A DNA stretch of 64,000 bases from Pirellulales bacterium (GCA_036499395.1 DASYDW010000136.1:167953-231952); one strand, 5' to 3'; positions 35,577-45,129 are shown, counted from the stretch's first letter. Made by a program: numbers and translations. Notes: generated from the letters alone by a model not told the origin.

Positions 35577-36599
35577 TCAGCTCGAAAGGCCGCGCCGTTT
35601 TAGTTCGGCCAGCACGCCCTGAACGATCTGGTTGATCTGCTTGGCATCGTTGCGTCCGGCCGGCGGACAGCCACCGAGCGGTTCGTCGGTGAATCCTTCC
35701 TCGGCCAGCAAGCACTGTAGATTCTCGCGCACCACGCCCAACTCGATCTGTTGCCCTTCGGAGAGAGGCTGCCGGCCCGCGCCCGGCTGAAATCCCCGCA
35801 GTGTAAGCGCCGCGCGAAAGCCTTCTGGGAAATCGGCCGTGTACATCATGGCGTCGAACAGACGCAGCACTTTGTACTGCAGCTCGCGTGCTTCATCGAT
35901 TCGTCCGTCGACGGTCAGGTCGAACAGCTTGCGTGTGATCTCCGGAACGACACCGCTCGTGGCATTGGTGCCGCCATCGCAACCAACCAGCAGCATCGGC
36001 ATCAGCGCCGCATCCCAGCCGGTGAGAAATGCGAAGTCGGGCCGATTCGGTCGCACGGCCGCGATCATGCGGATCATGTGCGGCAGATCGCCTGAGGAAT
36101 CTTTGATCGCCACGATCTTTTCGAACTCTTCGCTCAATCGCTGCACGGTCGGCACGTCGATCGGCGAGGCGAACATCGGAATGTTGTACAGCGTCACATC
36201 GACCGGCGTGTTGCGGCCGATCTCACGAAAATACGCGTACACAGCCGGTGGGCTGAGCTTGTAGTAATAAGGGGACACAATGGCCACGGCCCGCACGCCC
36301 AGCGAATGATAGTACTCGCAGGCACGGATCGTTTCGCGCACGTTGGATTCAGCGGCCCCGGCCAGGATCGGCACGCGACCGCGCGTCTGGTCCGCCATGA
36401 TGGCGATGATTCGCCGGCGCTCCTCGACCGTGAACCGCGTGAACTCACCTGTCGATCCGTTCGGGTAGAGTCCATGCACGCCGCGCTCGATCAACCAATC
36501 GGTGTAGCGGCGCAACTCGGGCTCGTTGATTTCGCCACGAGCGTCAAGCGGGACGATATTCGGTGTGAAAATACCGCGAAGGCGATTGTCGCCGGCCAT
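35577..36599 (-). CDS. Dihydrodipicolinate synthase/N-acetylneuraminate lyase family aldolase
   Basis: 340 residues, class I (Schiff-base) TIM-barrel aldolase. It shows GIFTPNIVPLDARGEI, the active-site loop NGSTGEFTRFTVEER, VTLYNIP with the proton-relay Tyr, and IVAIKDSSGDL with the Schiff-base Lys. The glycine-rich TNATSGVVPE loop follows. At 340 residues it is about 45 longer than true DapA, with a C-terminal extension of uncertain role, and the motif set fits the broad pyruvate-aldolase group rather than DapA in particular. The BMC protein gene follows 17 bp downstream, suggesting the aldolase is encapsulated or docked (inference). The substrate is unknown. Confidence 0.9.
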   Translation of the reverse strand: MAGDNRLRGIFTPNIVPLDARGEINEPELRRYTDWLIERGVHGLYPNGSTGEFTRFTVEERRRIIAIMADQTRGRVPILAGAAESNVRETIRACEYYHSLGVRAVAIVSPYYYKLSPPAVYAYFREIGRNTPVDVTLYNIPMFASPIDVPTVQRLSEEFEKIVAIKDSSGDLPHMIRMIAAVRPNRPDFAFLTGWDAALMPMLLVGCDGGTNATSGVVPEITRKLFDLTVDGRIDEARELQYKVLRLFDAMMYTADFPEGFRAALTLRGFQPGAGRQPLSEGQQIELGVVRENLQCLLAEEGFTDEPLGGCPPAGRNDAKQINQIVQGVLAELKRRGLSS

Positions 36600-36798
36600 T
36601 GGTGCGAGTCTCGTCGGTTGGAGGGCGTGGGTGGGCGAGCGGAGGATGAGGTCCGACTACGTGCGAAGCCCAGCCCGCAGGGCACGGCCACGGCCGGCCG
36701 GGATGACGCAGCATGAAAGCTTAGCCCACGGGTAAGCCTTGGGAAGGGGTGCATTAACCGTGGGGTTTTTACCCGGGGTTTAGCCGCCTCGGGACGGG

Positions 36799-38541
36799 TT
36801 ATCCTTTCTTCCTGCCGCGGCCCCACACCGCTCGGCCGGGGGTGGCGCCGGTGTGCTCCCCCTCGGCCAGAACCTGTGTGCCGTTGACGAAGACGTGCAG
36901 CATACCAGTGGAATATTGATGCGATTCGGGATAGGTCGCGTGGTCTTGAATCTTGGCTGGGTCGAACACCACGACGTCAGCCAAGTAATTGGGACGCAAC
37001 AGCCCTCGATCGCGCAGCCCCAGGTTCTCGGCCGGCAGCGAGGTGAGCTTGCGAATCGCCTCGGCCAGCGGAATCACCTTTTCGTCGCGAACATATTTGC
37101 CCAGTAGCTTCGCCACGTTTCCGTAGGTGCGGGGGTGCGTGTTCGATAGCATGAACGGCCCCTCGGGCGCTTCCGACGGAGCGTCGGACCCAAAGCTCAC
37201 CCACGGCAGCGCGATGTTGCGCTTCACGTCTTCCTCGTCCATCATGAAATACACGGTGTCGACGCGGCTGTCGTCCTCGATCACCAGGTCCATCGCGGTT
37301 TCCTCGGGCGACGACTTGCGGCGTGCCGCGACCTCGGCCAGCGTCTTGCCCGTCAGGTTCTTAAGCGCCGGGTTCTTAAAACCCAACAGCAGCACGCGCT
37401 CGGGCGAGCCGGCCGCCAGCAATAAGTTTTCCCATTGATCACTGGGCGTGCGCATCTCGGTGACCAGGCGGGCACGAATCTGCGGTTCGCGCATCCGGGC
37501 GATCCATTGTTGCAGCCCTCCCTCTTGCACCCACGGCGGCATCGAACCATTCAGGCCGGTCGAGCCTGCTGTGTAGACGTACATGTCGGCTGTGATGCGC
37601 GTGCCTGCGGCGCGCGCGGCTTCGACCCTCTCGATCACGCGCGGGCGCTTCGACCAGTTGTCGCGACCGGCCGCCTTGAGGTGATAGATTTCGGCGGGCA
37701 GGTGGGCCTCGCGCGCGATGTGAATCAATTCGCCGACCGCCTCGAGCAACTTGTTTCCTTCGCTGCGCATGTGCGAGATGTACATGCCCTGGTATTCGGC
37801 CGCCACTTTGCACAGCTCGACCAGTTCGTCCGTCTTGGCATAAAAGGCGGGAGCGTAGATAAGGGACGAGCCGATGCCGAGCGCCCCCTCCTCCATCGCC
37901 TGCCGCACCAGTCCGCGCATCTGATCCAGCTCGACCGCTGTCGGAGCGCGATCCTCGTAGCCCAAGGCGTGGATGCGCAGCGTGGTCGCGCCGACAAACG
38001 ACGCCACGTTGCACGAAATGCCGCGGCCGACCAGGTATTCGAGATATTCGCCAAGCGTCGTCCAAGGAATCTGATACTTGATATCGGCCTGACCGTCGGC
38101 CATGTCCTTTTTCATGCGGGCGTTCAGGGGGCCCATCGACCAACCTTCGCCAAAGACCTCAAGCGTCACCCCTTGCCGGATGTCGCTCTGCGAGCGGCCG
38201 TCGTGCAACAGCGAGACCGTGGCCCAGGAGAGCATGTTGATAAAGCCAGGCGCCACGGCCATACCTCGCACGTCGACTTCACGTTTCGCCCGAGCGGTGC
38301 GCAGGTCTCCGACGGCGGCGATGCGATCACCGACGATCGCCACGTCCCCGACGCCCGGTTGATTGCCCGTCCCATCGTAGATCGTTCCCCCGCGTAAAAT
38401 GACGTCGAACTGCGGAGCGTTAGTTGCCGCGCGGGGCGCCGCATCCGGACGAGTCTCGCGGCCTGCGGGGGGTTGCTCGGCACGCGTCACGGTTTGTGCG
38501 AGCAGCAGGAACGTCAGCGCCGGAAAGAGCCAGCGAGGCAT
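36799..38541 (-). CDS. N-acyl-D-amino-acid deacylase-like amidohydrolase, exported
   Basis: 580 residues from ATG 38539-38541, preceded by GAGGGA, with a signal peptide (MPRWLFPALTFLLLAQTVTRA). The amidohydrolase frame is clear: DVILRGGTIYDGTG, VGDVAIVGDRIAAVGDL, then APGFIN and later GISCNVASFVGATTLR, YISHMRSEG, EIYHLKAAG, SFGSDAPS and the C-terminal ADVVVFDPAKI strand. The normal H-x-H metal pair after GFID is replaced by GFINMLSW. Cys of GISCN, His of YISHM and EIYHLK and Asp of GSDAP remain, so a mononuclear metal site as in D-aminoacylase is possible. Together with the divergent beta-lactamase-family gene it may act on D-amino-acid peptides (inference). Confidence 0.87.
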   Translation of the reverse strand: MPRWLFPALTFLLLAQTVTRAEQPPAGRETRPDAAPRAATNAPQFDVILRGGTIYDGTGNQPGVGDVAIVGDRIAAVGDLRTARAKREVDVRGMAVAPGFINMLSWATVSLLHDGRSQSDIRQGVTLEVFGEGWSMGPLNARMKKDMADGQADIKYQIPWTTLGEYLEYLVGRGISCNVASFVGATTLRIHALGYEDRAPTAVELDQMRGLVRQAMEEGALGIGSSLIYAPAFYAKTDELVELCKVAAEYQGMYISHMRSEGNKLLEAVGELIHIAREAHLPAEIYHLKAAGRDNWSKRPRVIERVEAARAAGTRITADMYVYTAGSTGLNGSMPPWVQEGGLQQWIARMREPQIRARLVTEMRTPSDQWENLLLAAGSPERVLLLGFKNPALKNLTGKTLAEVAARRKSSPEETAMDLVIEDDSRVDTVYFMMDEEDVKRNIALPWVSFGSDAPSEAPEGPFMLSNTHPRTYGNVAKLLGKYVRDEKVIPLAEAIRKLTSLPAENLGLRDRGLLRPNYLADVVVFDPAKIQDHATYPESHQYSTGMLHVFVNGTQVLAEGEHTGATPGRAVWGRGRKKG

Positions 38542-38752
38542 AGCAATGATCCCTCTTCGGAAACCAGATAGAAGATATTCTTGCACTCGGCGAATCCTGG
38601 TACGAGTCCGCCCGCGCGCCGGAGCCACTATATCACGCCGGAATTCCGTTCGCGATTCGACAGACAGTCTGCGGGCGATTAAAGTCGTCAGCGGCGTGAC
38701 GATCGCTCGTCCCGAACGCACGGAAACGCGACGCTCAGGAGATTACAAGACT

Positions 38753-40249
38753 ATGCAACGATACTGGCGTCATGTGTTGTGGATGGCCGTGGCTGTCACG
38801 CTGATCGCCCCGGTGGTGGCCGATGAATTCGACGGTATTCGGGCGCGCATCCCCGTAGAGCTAGCCAAACGCGGCACGGCGTCGTTGGCAATTGCCGTGG
38901 CGCGCGACGGGAAGATCGTCTGGGAGCAAGGCTTCGGCTGGGCCGATCGCGAGAATCGCGTGCCGGCCACTGAGCACACGATGTATTCGCTGGCATCGAT
39001 CTCGAAGCCTGTCACGGCTACCGGGTTGACTGTGCTCGCGCAGCGCGGCAAGGTCGATCTCGACAAACCGATCAACGACTACCTGGGCGAGGCGAAACTC
39101 GTAGCCCGGGTCGTGAACACAGCCGATGCGACCGTACGGCGCGTGGCCAATCATTCGGCCGGTTTGCCACTGCATTATCAGTTCTTTTACGCCGACGAGC
39201 CGTACCATCGTCCGTCGATGGACGAAACGATCCGCCGCTATGGCAATCTGATCACGCCGCCGGGCGAGCGCTATCAATACTCGAACCTGGGTTACGGCGT
39301 CATCGATTACGTCATCTCGCGCAGCGCGAGCAAGCCATTTGCCGACTTCATGCGCGAAGAGGTTTTCCTGCCACTCGGCCTGACGCACATGTCGGTTGAC
39401 ATCGGTGCGGGATTGGAGAAGTTTGCGGCCGTACGTTACGGAACGGACGGCTTGCCTATTCCGTTTTACGACTTCGACCATCCGGGGGCCTCGGCCATTT
39501 TCGCAAGCGCTCACGACCTGGTTCGCTTTGGCATGTTCCACGGGGGCGATCGACAGCCGGATCAAAAGGAGATCATTACCGACGAGTGGCGCAAGAAAAT
39601 GCAGGAGCCCACGTTCGAAAGTGGCAAGAACCAGCATTACGGCATCGGCTGGGTTATCGACAAGGACCCGCAGGGTGAAACACGCGTGTCACACTCCGGC
39701 GGCATGGGGGGCGTCAACACGCTGTTGACTCTGGTTCCGGCCAAGCACGTGGTGGTCGTGGCGCTGGCGAATGCGAACTCCCCCCTCCCCTTTTCGCTGT
39801 CGAAGGAGATTCTCGACATCCTGTTGCCACCGCCGGCTGGCGCGGAGAAGAAAGAGGAAGGGTTGCTGTTTAGCGCGCCCTCGGGCGACAACGCCAAGGA
39901 GTTGGCTTCGCTCGCCGGCACCTGGAAGGGGCAGGTACACACCTACGAGCGTGACTTACCGATCACGCTCACCGTGCAGGCCGATGGTGACGTGCATGTG
40001 AAAATCGAGGGCCAACTGGAAACGCTGCTGGACCATCCACGTTTTCACGACGGCTGGTTGCGTGGGCGTATGAACAGCGATCTGCGTACCGACGATACCG
40101 CACGGACGCCCTACGATCTGCAATTGGAAGTGAAACTGCGCGACGACTCATTGGTGGGCTCACTGATTGCTATGTCACGGCCTGGCAAGCGCGTCGGAAA
40201 CGCGCTGACGCATTGGATCGAACTCCGGAAGTCATCGGACAAAGAGTAG
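38753..40249 (+). CDS. Serine beta-lactamase-family hydrolase (class C/D-aminopeptidase-like), exported
   Basis: 498 residues from ATG 38753 with AGGAG ten to eleven bases upstream; signal peptide ending APVVADEFDG. The catalytic SxxK is SISK at residues 82-85, Y-x-N is YSNLGYG around residue 176, and the third motif is HSGGMGG (in place of KTG). The beta-lactamase fold ends at about residue 360; the last 120 residues are a lipocalin-like beta domain (LAGTWKGQVHTYERDLPITLTVQ) common in EstB/D-aminopeptidase relatives. Such proteins hydrolyse esters or D-amino-acid peptides more often than antibiotics. Divergent from the D-aminoacylase-like gene across about 210 bp. Confidence 0.92.
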   Translation: MQRYWRHVLWMAVAVTLIAPVVADEFDGIRARIPVELAKRGTASLAIAVARDGKIVWEQGFGWADRENRVPATEHTMYSLASISKPVTATGLTVLAQRGKVDLDKPINDYLGEAKLVARVVNTADATVRRVANHSAGLPLHYQFFYADEPYHRPSMDETIRRYGNLITPPGERYQYSNLGYGVIDYVISRSASKPFADFMREEVFLPLGLTHMSVDIGAGLEKFAAVRYGTDGLPIPFYDFDHPGASAIFASAHDLVRFGMFHGGDRQPDQKEIITDEWRKKMQEPTFESGKNQHYGIGWVIDKDPQGETRVSHSGGMGGVNTLLTLVPAKHVVVVALANANSPLPFSLSKEILDILLPPPAGAEKKEEGLLFSAPSGDNAKELASLAGTWKGQVHTYERDLPITLTVQADGDVHVKIEGQLETLLDHPRFHDGWLRGRMNSDLRTDDTARTPYDLQLEVKLRDDSLVGSLIAMSRPGKRVGNALTHWIELRKSSDKE

Positions 40250-40279
40250 CGCGGCGGTGAATCACCAACCGCGCTACTC
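40244..40279. terminator. Bidirectional hairpin between convergent genes
   Basis: A perfect 11-bp inverted repeat (40244-40254 with 40269-40279) with an inner GGTG/CACC stem (40256-40259, 40263-40266) and AAT loop. It starts inside the stop codon of the beta-lactamase-family gene and lies before the stop of the convergent PEP-CTERM gene. There is no run of Ts on either side, so it may act as an RNA-stabilising or Rho-assisted barrier. Confidence 0.5.
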
Positions 40280-40322
40280 CGGGCACTCCCCACGCACTCT
40301 CTGTGACGTGGATCGATCACGA

Positions 40323-41483
40323 TCATTTGCTGCGGCTGGCGCGGCGCCGGTGCATGTGTACGCCTAGTAGCGTACAAGCCGACAGTGCGGCCATGACGAG
40401 TGTCGAAGGCTCGGGCACGGCCGAGATGCGCCCGTACAGACCGCCCGCCTCGCCACCAGGCCCGGATGTGAAGAAGAGAGCATTCGTGTCCTGGCCGAAG
40501 AGGCCGTTGCCGAATTGCATTCCCCACAGCCCATCCATTACGAGCGGGTTGCCGTTTTTGTCGTCAACTGTTCCTAGCAGGGCGCCGGTCGTCGGGTCAT
40601 AGGCGTGGATCGTGCCGTCGCCGAAATTGCCGACCAACAGGTCGTTGCTCAGTGCGCCAAAATTCGCCGGCGCCATCGCCAGACCCCACGGAGAATTCAG
40701 GGCTCCGCCTGCAACCAGATGATGCAACAGGTTGCCAGCCGTATCGTAGACATCGACGAAACCATTGCCTGGCCCGGCGACGTCATCATGGGCATTTGCG
40801 TCCTGCTTGGCATAGGTCACATACAGCAGGTTGCCGATGTTCTGAATACCGAACGGCGCGAAGCCGGCCGGAATGTTCGGATCGGTGAACGAACCGGCGG
40901 GCGTCACCGGCGTGAACGAACTGTTGAAGACGTCGATGCGATTGTTGTGGAAATCGGTTGCGTAAATGAACTGCGCACTATTGTTGGTGCCGATCGCCAA
41001 GCCTTTGAAGACGGCGCCTGTGGATGAATCGTCAACGGCGACGTGCGCGACGGTCGACGGGGGCGGCAGAGGAACCGTAGGGGACCAACCAGAAATCGTG
41101 CCGTCCTCGCTGGCGAAGATGAAGGCGCTCGCTCCTGAATGCCCCTGCCCGTCGCTGACGACAAAGCTGTTCGATCCGTTGAAGACGATGCCCGTCGGGT
41201 CGGCCGGACCATCACTGCCGGGAACGGCAACCACCAGGGATTGCGCCACGCCTGATCCGTCATACAGCGTCGACAGGCCGGTGCCGTTGTCGGCAACCCA
41301 ACTGAACCCGGTCGGATTGAAGACGAGCCCCCAGGCGTTGACGAGATTGGGATCGGTATGTGCCGCAGGCACCGAACCATCGGATACCAGGTTGGCCACT
41401 TGATAGCCTGTGTCTGCGCTTGCCTGAGTGAAAAGACCGAATAACAAGGCCGAACAAAAAGCGGTCGCAAATTTGTAACGCAT
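40323..41483 (-). CDS. TIGR03118-family PEP-CTERM protein
   Basis: 386 residues from ATG 41481-41483, with GAGGAA six bases upstream; a further ATG four codons before is a weaker choice. Signal peptide (MRYKFATAFCSALLFGLFTQASA). The body is a beta-propeller with VNAWGLVFNPTGFSWVADNG, LNSPWGLAMAP, NDLLVGNFGDGTIHAYDP and GLWGMQFGN, the characteristic repeats of the TIGR03118 family. The C-terminus SAVPEPSTLVMAALSACTL ends in HRRRASRSK, a PEP-CTERM sorting signal. It is probably exported and exosortase-processed. Third PEP-CTERM protein of the window, unrelated to the tandem pair. Function unknown. Confidence 0.93.
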   Translation of the reverse strand: MRYKFATAFCSALLFGLFTQASADTGYQVANLVSDGSVPAAHTDPNLVNAWGLVFNPTGFSWVADNGTGLSTLYDGSGVAQSLVVAVPGSDGPADPTGIVFNGSNSFVVSDGQGHSGASAFIFASEDGTISGWSPTVPLPPPSTVAHVAVDDSSTGAVFKGLAIGTNNSAQFIYATDFHNNRIDVFNSSFTPVTPAGSFTDPNIPAGFAPFGIQNIGNLLYVTYAKQDANAHDDVAGPGNGFVDVYDTAGNLLHHLVAGGALNSPWGLAMAPANFGALSNDLLVGNFGDGTIHAYDPTTGALLGTVDDKNGNPLVMDGLWGMQFGNGLFGQDTNALFFTSGPGGEAGGLYGRISAVPEPSTLVMAALSACTLLGVHMHRRRASRSK

Positions 41484-42086
41484 GGTGTTCCTCAATGGGC
41501 GTTGAAAAAGGCAACAACTCGACGTGCGAGTCGTTGCGTGGGAAGCGATGCCGCGAGCCGTGCTGGCTCAACCTGCGCGGACGTGAGTGCGCCGCTGTCT
41601 TGCCTGGCTCCCTGCGCCGAATGAGCCAACCGCCAGTAAGAAGTGCGCAAAATGAGCGCACGATACGACCAACGGGCCAAGCGTCATGGCGTGAGAGTCA
41701 GCACATGAGAGCCACGAAGAGCATTCGCAGGCGATCGCCCGAACTCTTCCGAGGCAGGCGTGTGTCGTGCAGTAGCGATTCCTCACGCAACGTCACGAAG
41801 AATGATGCCGCGGAAGTCCGGTCAAACGTGGGCCCGAAGGCGCCGCGAAATTGACCACCCGGGGCTTTCGGCGCACAGCGAGATGCGCTGCGCAACGACG
41901 CAGGGAAGCTCGAGTAGCGCACCGTTCTCGCTAGCGCGCCGGAGCCGCGGGTAAGTGTCGCTTGCTTGCGGGAGTCGCAAAGACACTGCCTAAAATACGC
42001 CGCGACTTTGCAGGCAGATTGCCACGGAAAAGGAAATTTCAGCGGGCGCCCTTCAGCGACCGCAGCCCTACCAAGTGTTCGAACGG
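41484..42086. other. Intergenic region without a recognised gene
   Basis: About 600 bp between the TIGR03118 gene and the PqaA-like gene. No plausible coding frame. A GTGCGC/GCGCAC inverted repeat at 41643-41661 was noted as a possible operator or hairpin. The 3' part (41960-42080) is unusually rich in A/C runs but has no obvious promoter. Confidence 0.45.
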
Positions 42087-43496
42087 CTACTTCTTCTTAA
42101 AAGCGTCCTCGAACTTGAACGGCAAGATGTCCGGCACCACGCTCACTTCGGTCGTGAATTTGAACGGGTAACGGCCACCGCTGGGGTAGACCAACTCGAC
42201 GAAGAACGCCGTGAATCCCTTGGCTGGCTTGGCGACGCGACCAGTGTAACTCCCAGGCTTATCTGCTGGCAGCGGTGTCGATGTCCAGGCCTTGCCGATC
42301 GTATCAACGCGGAAATCGCGCGCGTCGGGGTTCGTGGCCTGCCACAGATTCACCTGCTGCGGAGTTTCAGGCGCGGCAACAATCAGCGTACCGTCCTTGT
42401 CTTTCGTCCAGGTGAATTGCGGCCGCGGACGCTTGCTGAGGATCGCCTGATAGAACGCTTCGAGGCTTTCCCGCGCATCGCTTCCCTCGAGATTGTGCTT
42501 CGCATTCGGGACGTAACGCAGATGCTTCTCTTCGGGAAGCTCCGCGTAATAGAACTGTGAATTGTCCGGCAGGAAGAACTGATCGCCCGAGGCATTGATC
42601 AAATACTTGGGAATCTTCAGCCGGGCACGATCACGATAGTTATAGGGATCCTCGATTTGCAGCACTTCGCGATATTCGGGCGTGCCGACTTTGTCGGGAA
42701 AGACCTTGTGGCGGACGTAATCCCCCAGCGCCGGCGAGAAGAAACCGTACGCCTCGTAATGGTGACGAGTGATGACCTCGGAATTCAGGGCGTCGATCAC
42801 CAGCGGAATGATGGCAACCACGCGATTGTCCATCGCGCCCACGAGCCAGGTCGTCCAACCGCGCTTCGAGCCACCGGCGACGACGAAGTGCTCGACCTTT
42901 TGCTTGCCTCCTTCGTCGGAGGCCAGGAATTGTTGTACGGCGTCCATCGCGCGGATGCCGCTTTTGACCATCGCCAGCCGCACCAGCCACGTCTCGTCGT
43001 GGGTGTTGATGTACTTGATGCGCGTATAGGCAATCAGGTCATCCTCGGATCGGCCGGCTTCTTTCGAGTCGGCGAAGAACAGCGGCTGATTCGGCACTTG
43101 CCCTAGCTCGGCCACCACGGTGTTGGTGCCCAGCGCCAGGTTCACAACTCGTTCGGGCGCAGCCTGGGGAATATCTTCACCGTTCTTGCCGCCACCGATA
43201 TAGAGAAACGCCGTGTCGCCGGCCGCCTTGTCCGGCTTGACGATCGACAGCCAGTGCTTCCAGACTGGGCGATCAACTTCGTCGGCCGAGCGCCAGGTTT
43301 GCGACGTCAGATCGATAATGTACGTCGTGTAGCCATCCCCCGGAATGCGGGCCGCCACCTTCCAGGCGAACGCGGGATCGGCCTTGGTCGTGTACCGGTC
43401 AAGCGCGGTTTCGGCCGCTGGGGTCGCTTCGGAAAGAACTACCATGACAATCGCCAGGGCCAAGCCCGTCACCTTCCGCGCTAAGCTGGTCGCCAT
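42087..43496 (-). CDS. PhoPQ-activated pathogenicity-related (PqaA-type) protein, exported
   Basis: 469 residues from ATG 43494-43496, preceded by GGAGG, with a signal peptide (LARKVTGLALAIVMVVLSEATPAAE). Alpha/beta-hydrolase fold: TSQTWRSADEVDRPVWKHWL, FLYIGGGKNG, VVAGGSKRGWTTWLVG with the nucleophile in GxSxxG, and the later YLINASGDQFFLPDNSQFYY and NAKHNLEG that supply Asp and His. This is the PqaA_related Pfam family, first known from Salmonella and common in planctomycetes. The enzymatic substrate is unknown. The stop codon is close to nothing on the downstream side; the desaturase lies 167 bp upstream in the same direction. Confidence 0.93.
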   Translation of the reverse strand: MATSLARKVTGLALAIVMVVLSEATPAAETALDRYTTKADPAFAWKVAARIPGDGYTTYIIDLTSQTWRSADEVDRPVWKHWLSIVKPDKAAGDTAFLYIGGGKNGEDIPQAAPERVVNLALGTNTVVAELGQVPNQPLFFADSKEAGRSEDDLIAYTRIKYINTHDETWLVRLAMVKSGIRAMDAVQQFLASDEGGKQKVEHFVVAGGSKRGWTTWLVGAMDNRVVAIIPLVIDALNSEVITRHHYEAYGFFSPALGDYVRHKVFPDKVGTPEYREVLQIEDPYNYRDRARLKIPKYLINASGDQFFLPDNSQFYYAELPEEKHLRYVPNAKHNLEGSDARESLEAFYQAILSKRPRPQFTWTKDKDGTLIVAAPETPQQVNLWQATNPDARDFRVDTIGKAWTSTPLPADKPGSYTGRVAKPAKGFTAFFVELVYPSGGRYPFKFTTEVSVVPDILPFKFEDAFKKK

Positions 43497-43663
43497 GTTT
43501 TCCGCCTCCAGAGATTCTTGAGCTCGTTCCTCGGCAAAGTCGAGCGAGGAAAAGCCGCGTTCCGCGAACGCGACTTCTGCGGACCGAACTACGGATCGAA
43601 CAGGGCCACGGATTGGTCCGTGGCGGCGGACAATGGAAATTCGCAACCTTACCGCCACCGCGG

Positions 43664-44989
43664 CTAGACCGTCAGCGCACTTTCCGCCGAGGAATGTTCG
43701 TCCGCGGATTCGTCCAGCGGCTCGCGGGTCGGCACTCGCAAGACTTCGATACCGGTCAGGGCGCCGGGCTTACCGCGCACTACCAGCCCGTGGCATTCGA
43801 CAACGTGCTCGGCATACTCCTGGTTTTCTTGCTTGAGGAGCTCGTGCAATCGTGGCAGGTTGTAATGAGGCACCGCCGGATAGAGGTGATGCGTCAGGTG
43901 CGCATCCTGGCCGTAGACGAACATCGCCCAGCGGATGAACGGGTGGCAGAATACGACCCGGCTGTTGGTCAGCTTGCCATCGTCGGCGTTGGCGTGCTGC
44001 ACCAGATCTCGCAACAGCATCAGGTACGGGAAGCTCGTCCCCAGCGGGAGCACCCACAACAGCCAAAAGTAAATTGCGTAGTTCGTGCCGGTGAGGTACA
44101 GCGGAACCGAAATAGCGGTTTGCAGAATCGTCAGCGACGCCAGCCGCAACATACTAGTTATGCGCACCGAGTAAACCGGTTTCAGCTTCGATTGAAAAAA
44201 GTACGACTCGGGCAGGAGCCAGACCACCGCGCAACCAGCGCACCAGAAGGCCACCGGCGCCACGGCCAGCAACCATGCCGGCCCCGTGAGTCCGACAGTA
44301 CCGACGCCGATCGCCATCACGGCCACATAGCCTAGTCCCAGCCAGGTAGCCGGCCGGAAATTGCGAACCGTCTTTCCCGGAAAGCGTGGGCGTGCGTCGT
44401 CGAGCTCGTAGGGATGGACTCCGTTGCCGAGCGCGTTGACGTAAATCATGTCCCACGTGTAACGCAGCAGCGTCGGCGGCCAGAGCAAGTGCATCGCGAA
44501 GTTCTTAAAGACCTCCCAGGGGGTCATGGGGAAGTCGGCCATGCGGCGTGTCTCGGCGACGTTCAAGATTTCCGGGTCACGATTCCAATCGTTCGTATGT
44601 TCGTGATGTCCGAGATGAATCTGACGATACTGCTCGGTGGTGGTAAAGATCGGAATCATGCAGAAGACGTCGGACACCAACTCGTTGAGAATCCGATTCT
44701 TCATCAAGATGTAGTGCGCACCCTCGTGCCCCATGCCCGCCAGGCGATGCTGGCAGGCGCCGATCAAGAAGATCGAAATCGCGACGATCGGCACGAGCGC
44801 TGCCCAGGGAACGCCCCACGCGGCGCGGTTCTGACAAACCGCGATCGTGCCGACCAGCAGCGTGATCAGCACGGCGTAGTCGGCGGCGATGTAGAGGAGA
44901 TTGGTCCAGTTGTTGATGTAGCGCAGCGGATGAATCTTCGCCGCAAGCTCACGATCGTTCAACGTCCGGCCCAGCTTCTTCGCTCGCAT
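43664..44989 (-). CDS. Fatty acid desaturase (membrane di-iron)
   Basis: 441 residues from ATG 44987-44989; an upstream in-frame Met at 45028 is possible. Integral membrane protein with at least four helices. The three His clusters are intact: GHEGAHY, HLGHHEHTN and HLTHHLYP, the ligands of the di-iron centre that inserts a double bond into acyl-lipid or acyl-CoA chains with oxygen. A QHANADD segment gives the extra His. The long C-terminal tail (about 60 residues) is acidic and presumably cytosolic. The position of the double bond cannot be inferred. Confidence 0.92.
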   Translation of the reverse strand: MRAKKLGRTLNDRELAAKIHPLRYINNWTNLLYIAADYAVLITLLVGTIAVCQNRAAWGVPWAALVPIVAISIFLIGACQHRLAGMGHEGAHYILMKNRILNELVSDVFCMIPIFTTTEQYRQIHLGHHEHTNDWNRDPEILNVAETRRMADFPMTPWEVFKNFAMHLLWPPTLLRYTWDMIYVNALGNGVHPYELDDARPRFPGKTVRNFRPATWLGLGYVAVMAIGVGTVGLTGPAWLLAVAPVAFWCAGCAVVWLLPESYFFQSKLKPVYSVRITSMLRLASLTILQTAISVPLYLTGTNYAIYFWLLWVLPLGTSFPYLMLLRDLVQHANADDGKLTNSRVVFCHPFIRWAMFVYGQDAHLTHHLYPAVPHYNLPRLHELLKQENQEYAEHVVECHGLVVRGKPGALTGIEVLRVPTREPLDESADEHSSAESALTV

Positions 44990-45129
44990 AGCGCAACGAT
45001 TCCTTTTCAGAAAGCTCGACGCGGTCACCGTTTAGTTCCGCACAACCAGCCGACGAGCAAATCCGTATCACACCCTCGACGAAACGCCCCCCTATTTAAA
45101 GGCACCGGGGTGATTAATTGAAGGGGCAA

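Noticed and set aside
36716..36736. Near palindrome GCTTAG-CCCACGGG-TAAGC before the aldolase gene
   Set aside because: Imperfect and short; could be an operator or a fragment of a repeat, but nothing decides between these.
37435..38397. Open frame of 320 codons on the plus strand inside the D-aminoacylase-like gene
   Set aside because: Antisense shadow of a strongly conserved gene; product rich in Arg/His/Asp with no domain and no SD.
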